This document shows positions 34,744 to 44,764 of a DNA stretch of 64,000 bases, one piece after another. Numbering within the stretch: position 1 is the stretch's first letter; every line of letters starts with the position of its first letter. The position numbers were made by a program, and so were the translations under genes. This stretch comes from Pyrenochaeta sp. MPI-SDFR-AT-0127 (taxonomy: Eukaryota; Ascomycota; Dothideomycetes; Pleosporales; Cucurbitariaceae): contig JAGTJM010000034.1 of the NCBI GenBank assembly GCA_020747015.1, positions 1-64,000 on the forward strand. The letters are read 5' to 3'. A model generated the notes under the pieces. The model saw only the letters and a list, made by a program, of their open reading frames with translations. It made no database searches and was not told the origin of the DNA.

Positions 34744-36823
34744 TCATGCATCATATATTGCTGCCGCTGCATTTATATCTGCTTTTCCATGAAGCAGCCG
34801 CTCTATGACTGCAAGGTTCCCTCCCGCAGCTGCTGTCTGAAGCGCTGTTCTGCCGTTGAATTCTGCTGCTTCTGCATTAACCTCTGTATTCTCCTTTAGT
34901 AACCTCTCTACGACTGCTAGGAAGCCTCTTCCCGCCGCTACTAAGAGTGCTGTTCTACCATCTGATCTTACTGCTGCTACATTAGCATCAGCCTTCCAAT
35001 GGAGCAACTGATCGACTACCACAAGGTTACCCTCCATCGCTGCCAATGAAAGCAGCGTTCGACCATGTATATCACTGACGTCAACCTTAGCGTTATGGGT
35101 CTTAATTAGGAGCTCGACTACTGCTTCATGCCCATTCTCTGCTGCCCAAAAAAGCGGCGGCTGCCTGTATCGACTATTCATTAAGTCTATATCGGCGACG
35201 TTTAAGGGTATTCGGGCGGCTCGTATTCCACGAATGCCTTCCTTTCCCACAATTGTTTTTGCAAAGCTCTCCATTGCTTCTCGGAATTTCGATTCTGCCT
35301 TTGCATACTCTTCCACATCTCCCAAATACGAGTGCCGAGTTCCATGTTTGTATTATTTTATCTGAAAGAGCCTCTGACTCTCCGTACTTTCCAAAACATC
35401 GCGATAATCCAAACGAGTTTTTCCAGTTCCAAACTAAATGAAGGTCGCAGACATCAGAGCTGTTAACCAGTTGCAGATACTTTGACCACTCGACTTCCTT
35501 ACTTCCTATCCGTGTAGTCTGCGGAGGAGTCGTTGCAATCAGAATAACTGCCCATTGATCATACACTCCCTAATGATCGTAGGTTTAGAAGCACCTTGTA
35601 GAAGGCAGATAAAGCCTCCAACCATGATTGATTTTGCCGAAGGCTGGAGTTTCCAGTGGCTAGTCCAGTTTTCAGTTTGTCTTGATGGACCCATCCTGTT
35701 CCTTAAGATAACATCCACACCTTGTCTCCTGCTCTCACTTACTACAATTTGTGTGGAAGAAACTTTGCTAAGAATGAACCCCCCGCTCTTGATTAATTGC
35801 AGCCTCTTCATTGGGCCAAATGTGTACGGATACCTGTTTGCCAAGAATATGCCTGATTCGTGTCTCAAAGAGGTCTTTCCATGGAGCATTGTAGTCGGGT
35901 TTTAAACTGGCTTCGCTGAAAGCACCGGAGCTCATACCAAGCAAAGCAAACACCTTATCGGAGCGTAACGTAGCCTCATGGGCATGGTACATGTCAGTCA
36001 GCTCGTTCAATGAGTATGTTCCATGAGAAATCCTACTAGGCTTCTTGGGTCTGAAAATCGCCCCTCCTATCAGGTAGGCCACTGAACGAATCAAACTTCG
36101 TAAGTTTGTTCGTACATCATAGAATGTCATCAATGATTCCACGCCCAAACCAAAGGCGTGCCCATCGATCTCTGTCGACCCACAAACAATTAGAATATGT
36201 CGAGCTGCGGCAACCTCGTGAAGCACCTAGTTCGGCCGTTTAGCTTTTATTGTAAACAATATCGAGTATATGTTCTCTTACCCATATACGGCGAAACCAC
36301 GGTCGTTGTAAAATCACAAGAACGGCCTTCTCAATCGCTTCGTCATTTGATGTTTGCGTGGATTGCTTACTTCCAGCAACGCATATCTCTTTCAGTGCCT
36401 GGTCGCTATCATTTGCCGCCTCTCCAAGCCAAACAATTACGCGGATTGCGTGACTATAGACCTTCGCTATGAACTAAATCTGGCTTTCTTTCTCTTTCTG
36501 ATTCGTTTGGTCAATGCATATAGTATCTTCCCAAAGAATTCGCTCCATAGAGTGGTTTCGAAGCCTTAAGAGCGCTGCGTGTAGGTTGACGGTGACATCG
36601 AAGTTGTGGCTGTGTAAATGTACACTCCGCTTCTGCTCGGGATCGCCCCATAAATAGGACAAAAATGAGTTCCAAATGATTTCTGGAGGGAGTACTCGAA
36701 GAGTTCACATTGAATATCAGAGGACTCGGCCTCAGCTGGCACTAGGCGGAGCAGGCGAATACTATCACGTGCTGACGAGAGCGGAGAGTAACAAAATTGG
36801 GTCATCATGGTAACAGATATCAC
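34744..36823 (-). pseudogene. Broken HET-domain / ankyrin-repeat gene
   Basis: Reading from 36823 down, the product starts MTQFCYSPLSSARDSIRLLR, the usual opening of HET proteins. It then needs a frame change near 36660-36690 to reach LSYLWGDPEQKR. HET blocks NLHAALLRLR and ILWEDTICIDQTNQKEKESQI follow, then an in-frame TAG at 36474-36476, then VIVWLGEA, a spliceable intron (36229-36287) and WVLHEVAAARHI. Frame changes near 35790, 35565 and 35335 follow before five ankyrin-type repeats (from RYRQPPLFWAAENGHEAVVELL, with GRTALLVAAGRGFLAVVERLL). The last repeat stops after INAAAA, so the 3' end may be cut off. At least four frame changes and one nonsense codon make it inactive. Intact relatives are NLR-like death inducers. 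Confidence 0.8.
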
Positions 36824-37394
36824 ACATAGAGAGTTGAGCCTATATTGTCATAAAAATGTGATTGTTGAACTATAGAGTCAATTGTTATTGTCGAGGTAAT
36901 ATTTTTTCAGCTGCCAATGGTGCCTTGCTTGCCAAGCTGCCCCCCAAAATCACATGAGTTGACCAAAGCTGCAGACCTGGTAGCTCTTGCCCTTCAACAG
37001 TAGTAACAATAAGCAGAGTTTGGCACCCCAATAACAGACTTTTACTGTCTCAAGCCATAATGATGGAACACTTTTGAACCTATGAAAGGGCCACGTGCTA
37101 TGGCAGACCTGTTCAGTTAGCAAGGTAAGCTGGCAAGACTACCACATAAAAATGAGGCAGCTTTATTTAAATTTAAATCTATAATCAACTTATGATAATT
37201 GTATCATATTGCATATTATACGGAAACCTCATGCGCAGTGTGGTACGAGGTTTCAAGAGCAGCCACTTACGTTGTTCTGCAAAGAGGCGAAGCACGAGGC
37301 TTAGACCACTAAAGCCACCTGAGGCCGCTCACTCGCGAGATTACTTAGAGACTCGACTTCCAGCTTCTTTGAGGAAAGTAAACATCAAAGCATA
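36824..37394. other. Intergenic between two HET loci
   Basis: A 571 bp spacer, AT-rich near 36840-36900 and 37145-37200. It should carry the promoters of both divergent HET loci. No gene seen. Confidence 0.45.
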
Positions 37395-39597
37395 ATGTCG
37401 GGAATCAGATATCGTCTTCCTTCACGCAAAGCCCCCGATGATGGTACCCGTTCGGCTCCGAGACGTTCAGTAAGGGTAATCCTACCACCAGAAGAGAAAC
37501 CAAGGCCTATAGATCCAAATATTTTTCCTGAACGAGTATGCCAGTCCTGCCAGAAGATCACGCTTCATGGCCTCTTGAACACGTCCGAAGACTCGCGGGA
37601 GGAGGATGAATTGTACTGGCTTGATTACGATCGAGATCTTCCCACAAATTGTCCTTTGTGCAGCATAATTTTCAACTCCATCTCTCGCGGGAACGAGATC
37701 GTTGGACGCGTCAGAGTTGGATTGAGCGTCGATGACCGTAAGCCCGAGAATGATATATACTCTGTGAGGCAAATTCGTCAAGTTCTAATTAGAAAGTGCT
37801 GGGGAGGCAATGCGCATATTGCTGGAGGTGGTGAATTCCGCATTTACGCTGAACCAAGTGTGTAACTCTACCTCTGCGGGTTTGCAAGTTTGCTTCCATG
37901 TCTGACTCTCTGTAGATTCACATGCTGCAAAATTTGTGCCGAGTCGGCGAGCACCATCGTCCAACTTGTCGGATTCCACATTTGAGAAGATTATTGGCTG
38001 GATTAAAGATTGCGACGAAACGCACACAGCTTGTCAAGGCCACTTCGCGCAGGCTTCTAGGACAACAACGCGATACCTGCCGACAAGAGTCGTTCATGTT
38101 GGCTCTGCAACCCGACAGCCTCATCTTCACATCTCCCAGCCACAGCAGAACGACCGCTATATCGCGTTGAGCCACTGTTGGGGTAAAAGTTTGCAAGTCA
38201 GAACTCTAAACGAAAACATCGAGCAATTCAAGGAAGAAATCATATTTGACAACCTGTCCAAAACTTTCCAGGATGCGATCCGTGTAACAAGACGGCTGGG
38301 CATCGAATACATTTGGATTGATTCTTTATGCATCGTGCAAGACGACAAGAATGACTGGCTTCAAGAATCCGAGCGCATGGGTGCCGTTTACGCAAATGCC
38401 TATATAACCCTCGCTGCAACCTGGGCAGCGGATGGAAGTGGTGGGCTGGACAGCACCCGCCCTTCGAGCAACTGGATCAAATTCCCGTGTGATGGTTCAG
38501 ATGAAGCCAAAGGACATATGTGGTTCACTGACGCTTCATGGACGTCTCAGACCGACATTGATAAAGCACCGCTAAACACTCGTGGTTGGGTATTCCAAGA
38601 AAAGATGCTCTCACGGCGTATCATCCACTTCACATTCTCACAGGTTTATTGGGAGTGCAAGAAGCGTTTTGTCGGAGAAGAATTCGAGGACAAAATTCAT
38701 TTCCTAGGTAAAACCCTGGAACCGTCACAATTCTGGGCTGATGTGAACACATTTACTCACGTTGGATCATTCCCAATCCAACGTACAAACGATATCCGCG
38801 ATGAGGGGAACACCAGTTCGCACGTCTACAAGTTCTACAACGGCTGGAGGGCTTTGGCGCCATACTACTGCACACTGCAGTTGACTAAGGCGAGTGATCG
38901 ATTGATAGCTCTGCTGGGTATCATACGAGTTGTCGAAAAACAGACCGGGTTCCGTTGTGTTGATGGCCATTGGGATGATGGTTCATGGCGCTTTGTGCGC
39001 GAACTGATGTGGCTCCCTAAAGGACAGAAAACCATGTCATTGCTTTCTGACAATGAGCGATCTAGGCTATGTTCTTCATGGTCATGGGCATCCCTAGAGG
39101 GCCCAATAGAGCACTACTACCACACCATTGTCACCTGGCAAGACTACGATTTGAAAGATTGTAGCCTCTATCTCGAGGCAATCGAAAGTAAAGTTGACGT
39201 GCCGTGGCCAAGCCATCCTCTACTAGTTTCGGGGATGCTACGAACTGTGTACAAAGGCGAATATGGAGGAAGTGAGTACCCCTACCAGAGTAGCTCAGGA
39301 AGACGCACCTTCATTGTAACGGCAGAAGAATCTGGGAAAGCCGTTGGGTGGGTCTGCTTCGATTTGGAGGATAAGGAGCCAGAGCAGTTTTACGTTACTC
39401 CTTTGTATCTGTGCGACAGCGGCTTTAGAATAGCATGCCTTGCTCTAATTGAACGACACGGAACTGAGAGCAGGGGTTGTTATTTTGAGCGTGTAGGTGT
39501 GGGACACATCGAGGTTATGATTCGTCCTGATGGTTCCAAATGCGGTGACATGGAGTTGTTCGAGACATGCGAAAGATCTGCGTTCTGCATAATCTAA
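37395..39597 (+). CDS. HET-domain protein, intact, two exons
   Basis: Exons 37395-37857 and 37916-39597 (58 bp intron, acceptor TGTAG) give 714 residues in one frame. The N-terminus has a CQSC...C type pair and NCPLC (about residues 51-95), the putative metal site common in this HET subclass. The HET domain runs about 235-390: YIALSHCWGKSLQVRTL, LSKTFQDAIRVTRRLGIEYIWIDSLCIVQDDKNDW and YANAYITLAATWA, then the later markers PLNTRGWVFQEKMLSRRIIHF and LCSSWSWASLEGPI. No frameshift or internal stop. It should act as a recognition-triggered death or arrest protein. It stands between a dead HET-ankyrin gene and the ankyrin-deaminase gene; no NACHT or repeat domain is fused. Confidence 0.9.
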
Positions 39598-40953
39598 ACA
39601 TGCTAGCCGGGTAGACCACTAGTTGACTATGGATGAAAAGTAAGGGGCAGGATACCTGTATCCTATGCCGGCTTCCAGACGCTTCAATTTTTTTTTCCAT
39701 TGTATTGCCTGTTTCTACTCTGCTTGAACTATTCAAACTGAGCTAAATGTAAACGATAATTCTCGCCCTGCCCAGAAAATACAGGCAACAATAAATCCAC
39801 AACAAATGGGTGTTTGATACCATCTGCTAGTAAATTACTTTCCTGTTGGGTAGAACTCCCCCTATGTGGGTACAGTTTTCTAAACCTATTGACTGAACCC
39901 ATAACCAGACTACTCCGCCTTTATCTGCTGGAGAAACAGGACAAACGAAATTCTCCTCCGGCGTCTTCCGTATGAAGATGCATCTGAAGTTTTGGTCAGC
40001 TCAAGATCGAATTCCGAGTATACCTGACTTTAGAGGGCGTGGTTTGTCTTTATTGGGTTAGCTTCCAGAATCGTCTTGCCACTCTTCTTAGACGCAGTAA
40101 CGAGATGCCTTCAACCACTATCGTTCATCATGCTGCTGTTTCTTGCTGGAATTAGGGGCTAGCTTTGACAGGAGTTCTTCCCATGGCGGCACTATAACGG
40201 ACCCCGTCATAAGCGTACTTGCAGACCCTGATAAAATCCTCGATCCTGATATCTTCAATCCTCGCGTATCACTTTTTAAATTACTCCCTTCAACCGTTAA
40301 TAAGTACATCTAGCCGCTGACTGGTTCCAATAATTGCAGCTCCATGCGCCAAATTGGGTTCCCCTCGCCTGTTAAGAAATTTTAGACTGATTGAATATTC
40401 TGCCAGGCTTTAACTTCGAGGTCGATATCAGAACTGAAACCTATTTCTCGAATTTAGTGAATTTCTACCCAACAGATATCTGATAAATTCTGTAGAGTAC
40501 GTAATGGTAGGGTTGACTCTCTTCTTATAACTTGCACTGTAGAGTGCTCAAAAAACAGAGGAGCAGGTCAGAGGTTGCATAGCAAATACTTATATGCCAC
40601 GCATTGACTGGATATTGAAGGTTGGTATTGCAACACAGTATACTTGCTAAAATTGCCAGAGAAACCAGTATCATCTTGATTGTGCGCCATGATAAAGCAC
40701 GGCACAAGAAGGTAGCCTTCCCTCTCACAACTTAAATCTTAATGACCCGCGGACTTTGCGGGTCAGCCACCACCCCTACCAGCGGCAGCAATAGTAAGCG
40801 ATTGCAGTCTCGTTTTGATGAAAAGCTTGCAAATATAAAGTCTTCGAACATTATTCAATTTTCGGAGACGGAAAATTAAAACACCATGGATCCGGTGGAT
40901 TCTAGAGCTTGAACTGCTGATCAGAAATATTGGATACGCTCAGTGATTCATAG
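39598..40953. other. Intergenic, no gene identified
   Basis: About 1.36 kb between the convergent HET and ankyrin-deaminase genes. Frames at 40118-40309 and 40525-40728 (minus) are short; the second is hydrophobic but has no context. Base composition is AT-rich, and decayed sequence is possible. Confidence 0.4.
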
Positions 40954-42420
40954 TCATTTTTCAGAGCGATCGAGGACAGATATCGCTAGACCGAGAGCCG
41001 TATTCACAGCTTGGATGAACTGTGAACAATCGCGACAAGAAGGACGACTGATGAGGATTGTCGCCTGCTTAAGTAGAACAGGTGGCTTCGCCCGTCGAAG
41101 AAGCACATCCTCCCCAGACTCAATGAGTACATGCCTGCTAATGAAATATGCGATAAGCTGCTTCTCTGCATGGCTGGCGTAATATTGGCCATCTATTCCG
41201 CGATCTCGTTGCTTGTCAGTCTGAAGTTTGTGGCCCACGGTTGTAGAGATTCCCATCACCTCGTCTGTCCACTCTCGTCCTGATACAGTGACCTTGGTCT
41301 CTTCGTGACTCCAGCCGCTCATGGCCGCTATGGAAGGATAATTCGGTGGCCGCTGTAGAGAAGCAATTGTTTTAAACTCATTTCGAACGTGAAACTCTGC
41401 TATCGGTGCAATAAGTTCAATAGATCCTCGATTGGTTTTTTTGAAGGAGTGCGTCCGAAATTCTCGATCATATGTAGGTGCTCGTCCGCTTTTAGTTTCT
41501 TCCGGTTCCTTTAGCAATTCAAGTATCACTTTCCGAGCTTGATTGGCAGTGAAAGTGACTTCTCGGTACACCTGATCTTGTCCACCAGAACGCAAGTAAC
41601 GTTCTTCGTCATTCTGCAGGGACGGCTCTGCAAATTCGATAGCTTGGCGGCCATGAGAATCGCGAAGCTGCCTATTTGCACCACATTCCAGAAGGTTTTT
41701 GACATTGTCGATTCGTCCCCAAAGTGCTGCTTCCATGAGGGAAGACCTACCATGCTTGTTTTGATAATCGATATTGGTTCCATGCTCAAGCAAAAGCTTT
41801 ATTATATCGGGATACTTCTCGCAAGCTGCTAAGACAAGTGCTGAATTGCTCTCCTTATCAATGCCATGTAAGAACAGCTTGGCTTCCGGGCTTGTACTGA
41901 TATAGTCTTTCACATATTCGTAGTCTCCAAAGGCTACCATTCGGCTTACAACATGATTCAACCTCTTGAGGGTAAACGTATCCTCTCCTCCAAAATACTG
42001 ATGTAGACGCCGAAGTATCTCATCTTCCATGCCGATGGTAATCATTTCTGTAGCATTCCTCCAACTCGCGCTATCCAGGGATTCATCCACGCCCAAGTTG
42101 AGCCCGGCTAAGGCACTTTCAAGAGGTTCTACTTCGGACTCTGGCATTTTTGCTCCGAGCGCAACATAGAAACCAGTAGATTTGTCAATTTCGTATGCAG
42201 TGTTTTGAGCGCGCGTTGAGAAAGGATACGCAAAGCGATAAGATGGAAACGACAACGAAGATGGGTGGTCGCAGTGAGAGGCGCGGAAAATGCTTTTATA
42301 GCTGCCACCGAAACCGTGCGTATGGATCTTCGTGCAGTATGGGCATTGTACCGAGACAGTGTGGAAGTTCCAACGCTGGACTGGAGCAAATGGAATGGCT
42401 ATATTTCCAGACGGAGACAT
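40954..42420 (-). CDS. Ankyrin-repeat protein with C-terminal DYW-like nucleic-acid deaminase domain
   Basis: Single-exon, 488 residues. Three parts are visible. (1) Residues 22-51 hold a likely zinc motif, CPYC-x18-HC, with HTHGF. (2) Two or three ankyrin repeats sit at about 190-262 (NSALVLAACEKYPDIIKLLLEHG; GRSSLMEAALWGRIDNVKNLL). (3) The C-terminal third has a cytidine-deaminase fold signature: HAEKQLIAYF (417-426) supplies a zinc His and the catalytic Glu, and SCRDCSQF (461-468) supplies the zinc Cys pair. HxEK...CxDC is the pattern of the DYW-type deaminases. Fungal relatives linked to ankyrin repeats have been described by comparative genomics, with no known substrate. It could deaminate C in RNA or DNA. 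Its promoter side faces the NLR-bearing element 391 bp away. Confidence 0.82.
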   Translation of the reverse strand: MSPSGNIAIPFAPVQRWNFHTVSVQCPYCTKIHTHGFGGSYKSIFRASHCDHPSSLSFPSYRFAYPFSTRAQNTAYEIDKSTGFYVALGAKMPESEVEPLESALAGLNLGVDESLDSASWRNATEMITIGMEDEILRRLHQYFGGEDTFTLKRLNHVVSRMVAFGDYEYVKDYISTSPEAKLFLHGIDKESNSALVLAACEKYPDIIKLLLEHGTNIDYQNKHGRSSLMEAALWGRIDNVKNLLECGANRQLRDSHGRQAIEFAEPSLQNDEERYLRSGGQDQVYREVTFTANQARKVILELLKEPEETKSGRAPTYDREFRTHSFKKTNRGSIELIAPIAEFHVRNEFKTIASLQRPPNYPSIAAMSGWSHEETKVTVSGREWTDEVMGISTTVGHKLQTDKQRDRGIDGQYYASHAEKQLIAYFISRHVLIESGEDVLLRRAKPPVLLKQATILISRPSCRDCSQFIQAVNTALGLAISVLDRSEK

Positions 42421-42810
42421 GAGTTTGACTGTATTTAGGGATACTCTTGCGGATGAAGATTCAAAGAATTTTTGCCGCTGCCCCGAGATTGGATTCTATA
42501 CATTCCACCTGAGCGGAAATGTGGCACAAAGCAATAAATCCGTCAGCCGCTGCAATTGGATGAGACCGCGAGGATGACGTCCGAAGGAGGGGAATGCTTG
42601 GCGCTAGCTGAGGTACTGATCAGTGAGGCTATTGATGGATGAATTTGGGCAATGCAACGGGCACCAGGCCAATCATGGCCTACCACGCAATCAGAGGGCG
42701 TTTCTAGCAGTATTACTCTCCATCAGACTTTTATTGGTAGTAAGAGCGAACAAGTAAGTTGTTAATGCACCAAAGGGATAATATTGTGTACACAGGAATG
42801 CTTGCTTGTA
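42421..42810. other. Promoter region of the ankyrin-deaminase gene and flank of the large element
   Basis: A 390 bp stretch between the deaminase start and the left end of the 7.3 kb element. The 10-mer GGAATGCTTG occurs twice here, at 42591-42600 and 42795-42804. The first copy is followed by GCGCTA, which also follows the element's right end at 50090-50095. Confidence 0.5.
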
Positions 42811-43480
42811 ACGTCCCTCCCTGCGTAGCGAAAAACCCCCCGTGCCGAAAAATATAAGAGGTACTTTGACTTTAAATAACTTAAAATCTGTGCACACATT
42901 AATATTCACGATAACTCTCTATAAGTTATATACTATAGCTATTCCTAGATATCTAGAACCCCTTTAATCTAAAAATTACGTTATATATTATTACCTTCGC
43001 GCCAGATTTATAGAGAGCCTTATTCTTTAGTAAAATAGTGTACCTTCCCTATAGTACTACTATTAAGCTCTTACTACTCTATAATACTTATAATAGTGTT
43101 ATCTAAGCCTTAGAACCTTACTACGATACTTAGGGGTTATTACTAGCCTTATATCTACTATCGCACGCAAATTTATATAGGGTTACTACCCTAATTAGTA
43201 CCTCTAATTAGAATGATTACTAGTCCTAGCTAGTGCGAAATAGCTATATATAATTATTATAGTATACTATATACTCTATAATACTTAGTAGCTGCCACAC
43301 CTATAGCTGTGTAAAGTCTTAGTAAGTAGGCCGGCCTTAGCCCCGCAGCCTTACGAACCTAACTTAACCTTTACTATGCCTCTAGTTAACTAATTCACCT
43401 CTTATAGAATTCGCCACCTCATAAGGTTATAGTCATAACGGGTCAGCCATCCTCCCTGCTAGCGTGATTAACGCGTTCGT
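42811..43480. repeat. Left terminal inverted repeat, undamaged by insertion
   Basis: 670 bp, AT-rich and TA-rich, matching the right arm in reverse complement up to about GATTAACGCGTTCGT. It contains the uninterrupted site GGCCTTAGCCCCGCAGCC, which is the empty version of the MITE insertion site in the right arm. Confidence 0.88.
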
Positions 43481-44035
43481 CTGTCTCTAACGAGGCTCAA
43501 GTGGCAAACTTCAACACGTGGTTTTAAAGTAGCCATCTCCTCACTTAATCTAGAGGATGCTCGAAGCTTCGCTGTAGTAAATTGTAACCGAGTAGGACCG
43601 GGTCAAATAGAGACTCAGGAACTGCGCTGAATTATCTATCTTGACCTGGACTGGGAGGTCTATGTACAAGACAATCGGGCCGATACAGATCAACTAGCTG
43701 AAGCCAGGACGTCAACCCAAGGCCCTTGCCCTGGCTAAATGGTCGGTCACATAAATTAGCAAGCTATACATTCATGTTAATACCCGACCCTCTCTATGAA
43801 ATAGAGATAATAAAAAATATAGGATGGTAAGTTATCACTGCATAAACGCTCTAAGGCCTCAGGATGTATCTAGCTAAACATTGCATATCCATGATCTTTC
43901 AGTTCTAATACAGATGCCCATCGTCCTCCCTAACACTACTAAGCATAATAGCCGATACTCCGAGGGTAGCCACACTAGATTCTCTAAAACATATTATCCA
44001 TACACCATCTAGGCTTAAAGCTATCCTTCGATACT
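43481..44035. other. Interior of the element, nothing identified
   Basis: About 550 bp between the left arm and the WD40 relic. No frame reads as protein and no name can be given. It may be decayed coding DNA. Confidence 0.4.
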
Positions 44036-44330
44036 TTAGATTTTGCTCCGAAATGGCAGAAGTATAGTTGAACCCGATAGAGTACTAATGTCGATAGTGC
44101 CAATTTCAGTATAAAGATGTGAGTTAGTAATGTCAAACGAGATGCGGTTAAGTCCCTTGCCAATAATGAGCATTCGGAGGCACTCGCCGCTGCCCGGGTC
44201 CCAGATCTTGACTGTCTCATCGTCCAACGCCGACGCGAGGAAAGCCACTGACCGAATCGCTATAGCACTCAAGGATCTGAAGACATTCGCCATCGCCTAT
44301 ATCCCAGACTTTAACTGTGATTGTGTTGTG
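44036..44330 (-). pseudogene. WD40-repeat fragment of a NACHT-WD40 type gene
   Basis: Upstream frame: ITVKVWDIGDGECLQIL. A downstream frame, after a shift near 44250, reads VAFLASALDDETVKIWDPGSGECL and then FDITNSHLYTEIGTIDIS. These are consecutive WD40 blades plus the characteristic end of fungal NWD proteins, which normally cap a long WD40 array. Only about one and a half blades remain and the frame is broken. It is the 3' end of a second NLR-type gene, separate from the ankyrin NLR next to it on the same strand. Confidence 0.75.
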
Positions 44331-44764
44331 TATATGTTCTGTCTTGATCTAAGCTCGGTAGTAAGTGGACCTTAAATAGTCTGGCTGATGATCAGTCATG
44401 TAATGTAGTCCTAAGCTAAACAGAACTCTTCTAGATGCTAGGGTCGAAGCCATATTTGTTTACAAATCATTAGACAGATCTAACTAGAGGTTATATTGCT
44501 TGATATTCTGGGCTCACTTATTGCACAAGAATTTCGAAGCAACATCTATCTTTTCTAGAATGGTTAGCGACTGCATGATGGAGAATAGTAGGCTTGATTA
44601 TTAACGGGTGTCTACATCTGTAACTAGTCTTTTACAGTATCTCTGCGACATCTTCAGGAATTGTAACCTCATCTTCACAAGTGATTTATGTGTTAAGTGC
44701 ATGATTTAATTCGATAGGAAAAGTCAATTAAAGACAGAGAGAACTATGCAATCAAAGACTCAAA
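44331..44764. other. Interior of the element between two NLR relics
   Basis: About 430 bp, AT-rich, no readable frame. It should contain the 3' region of the NLR gene. Confidence 0.4.
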
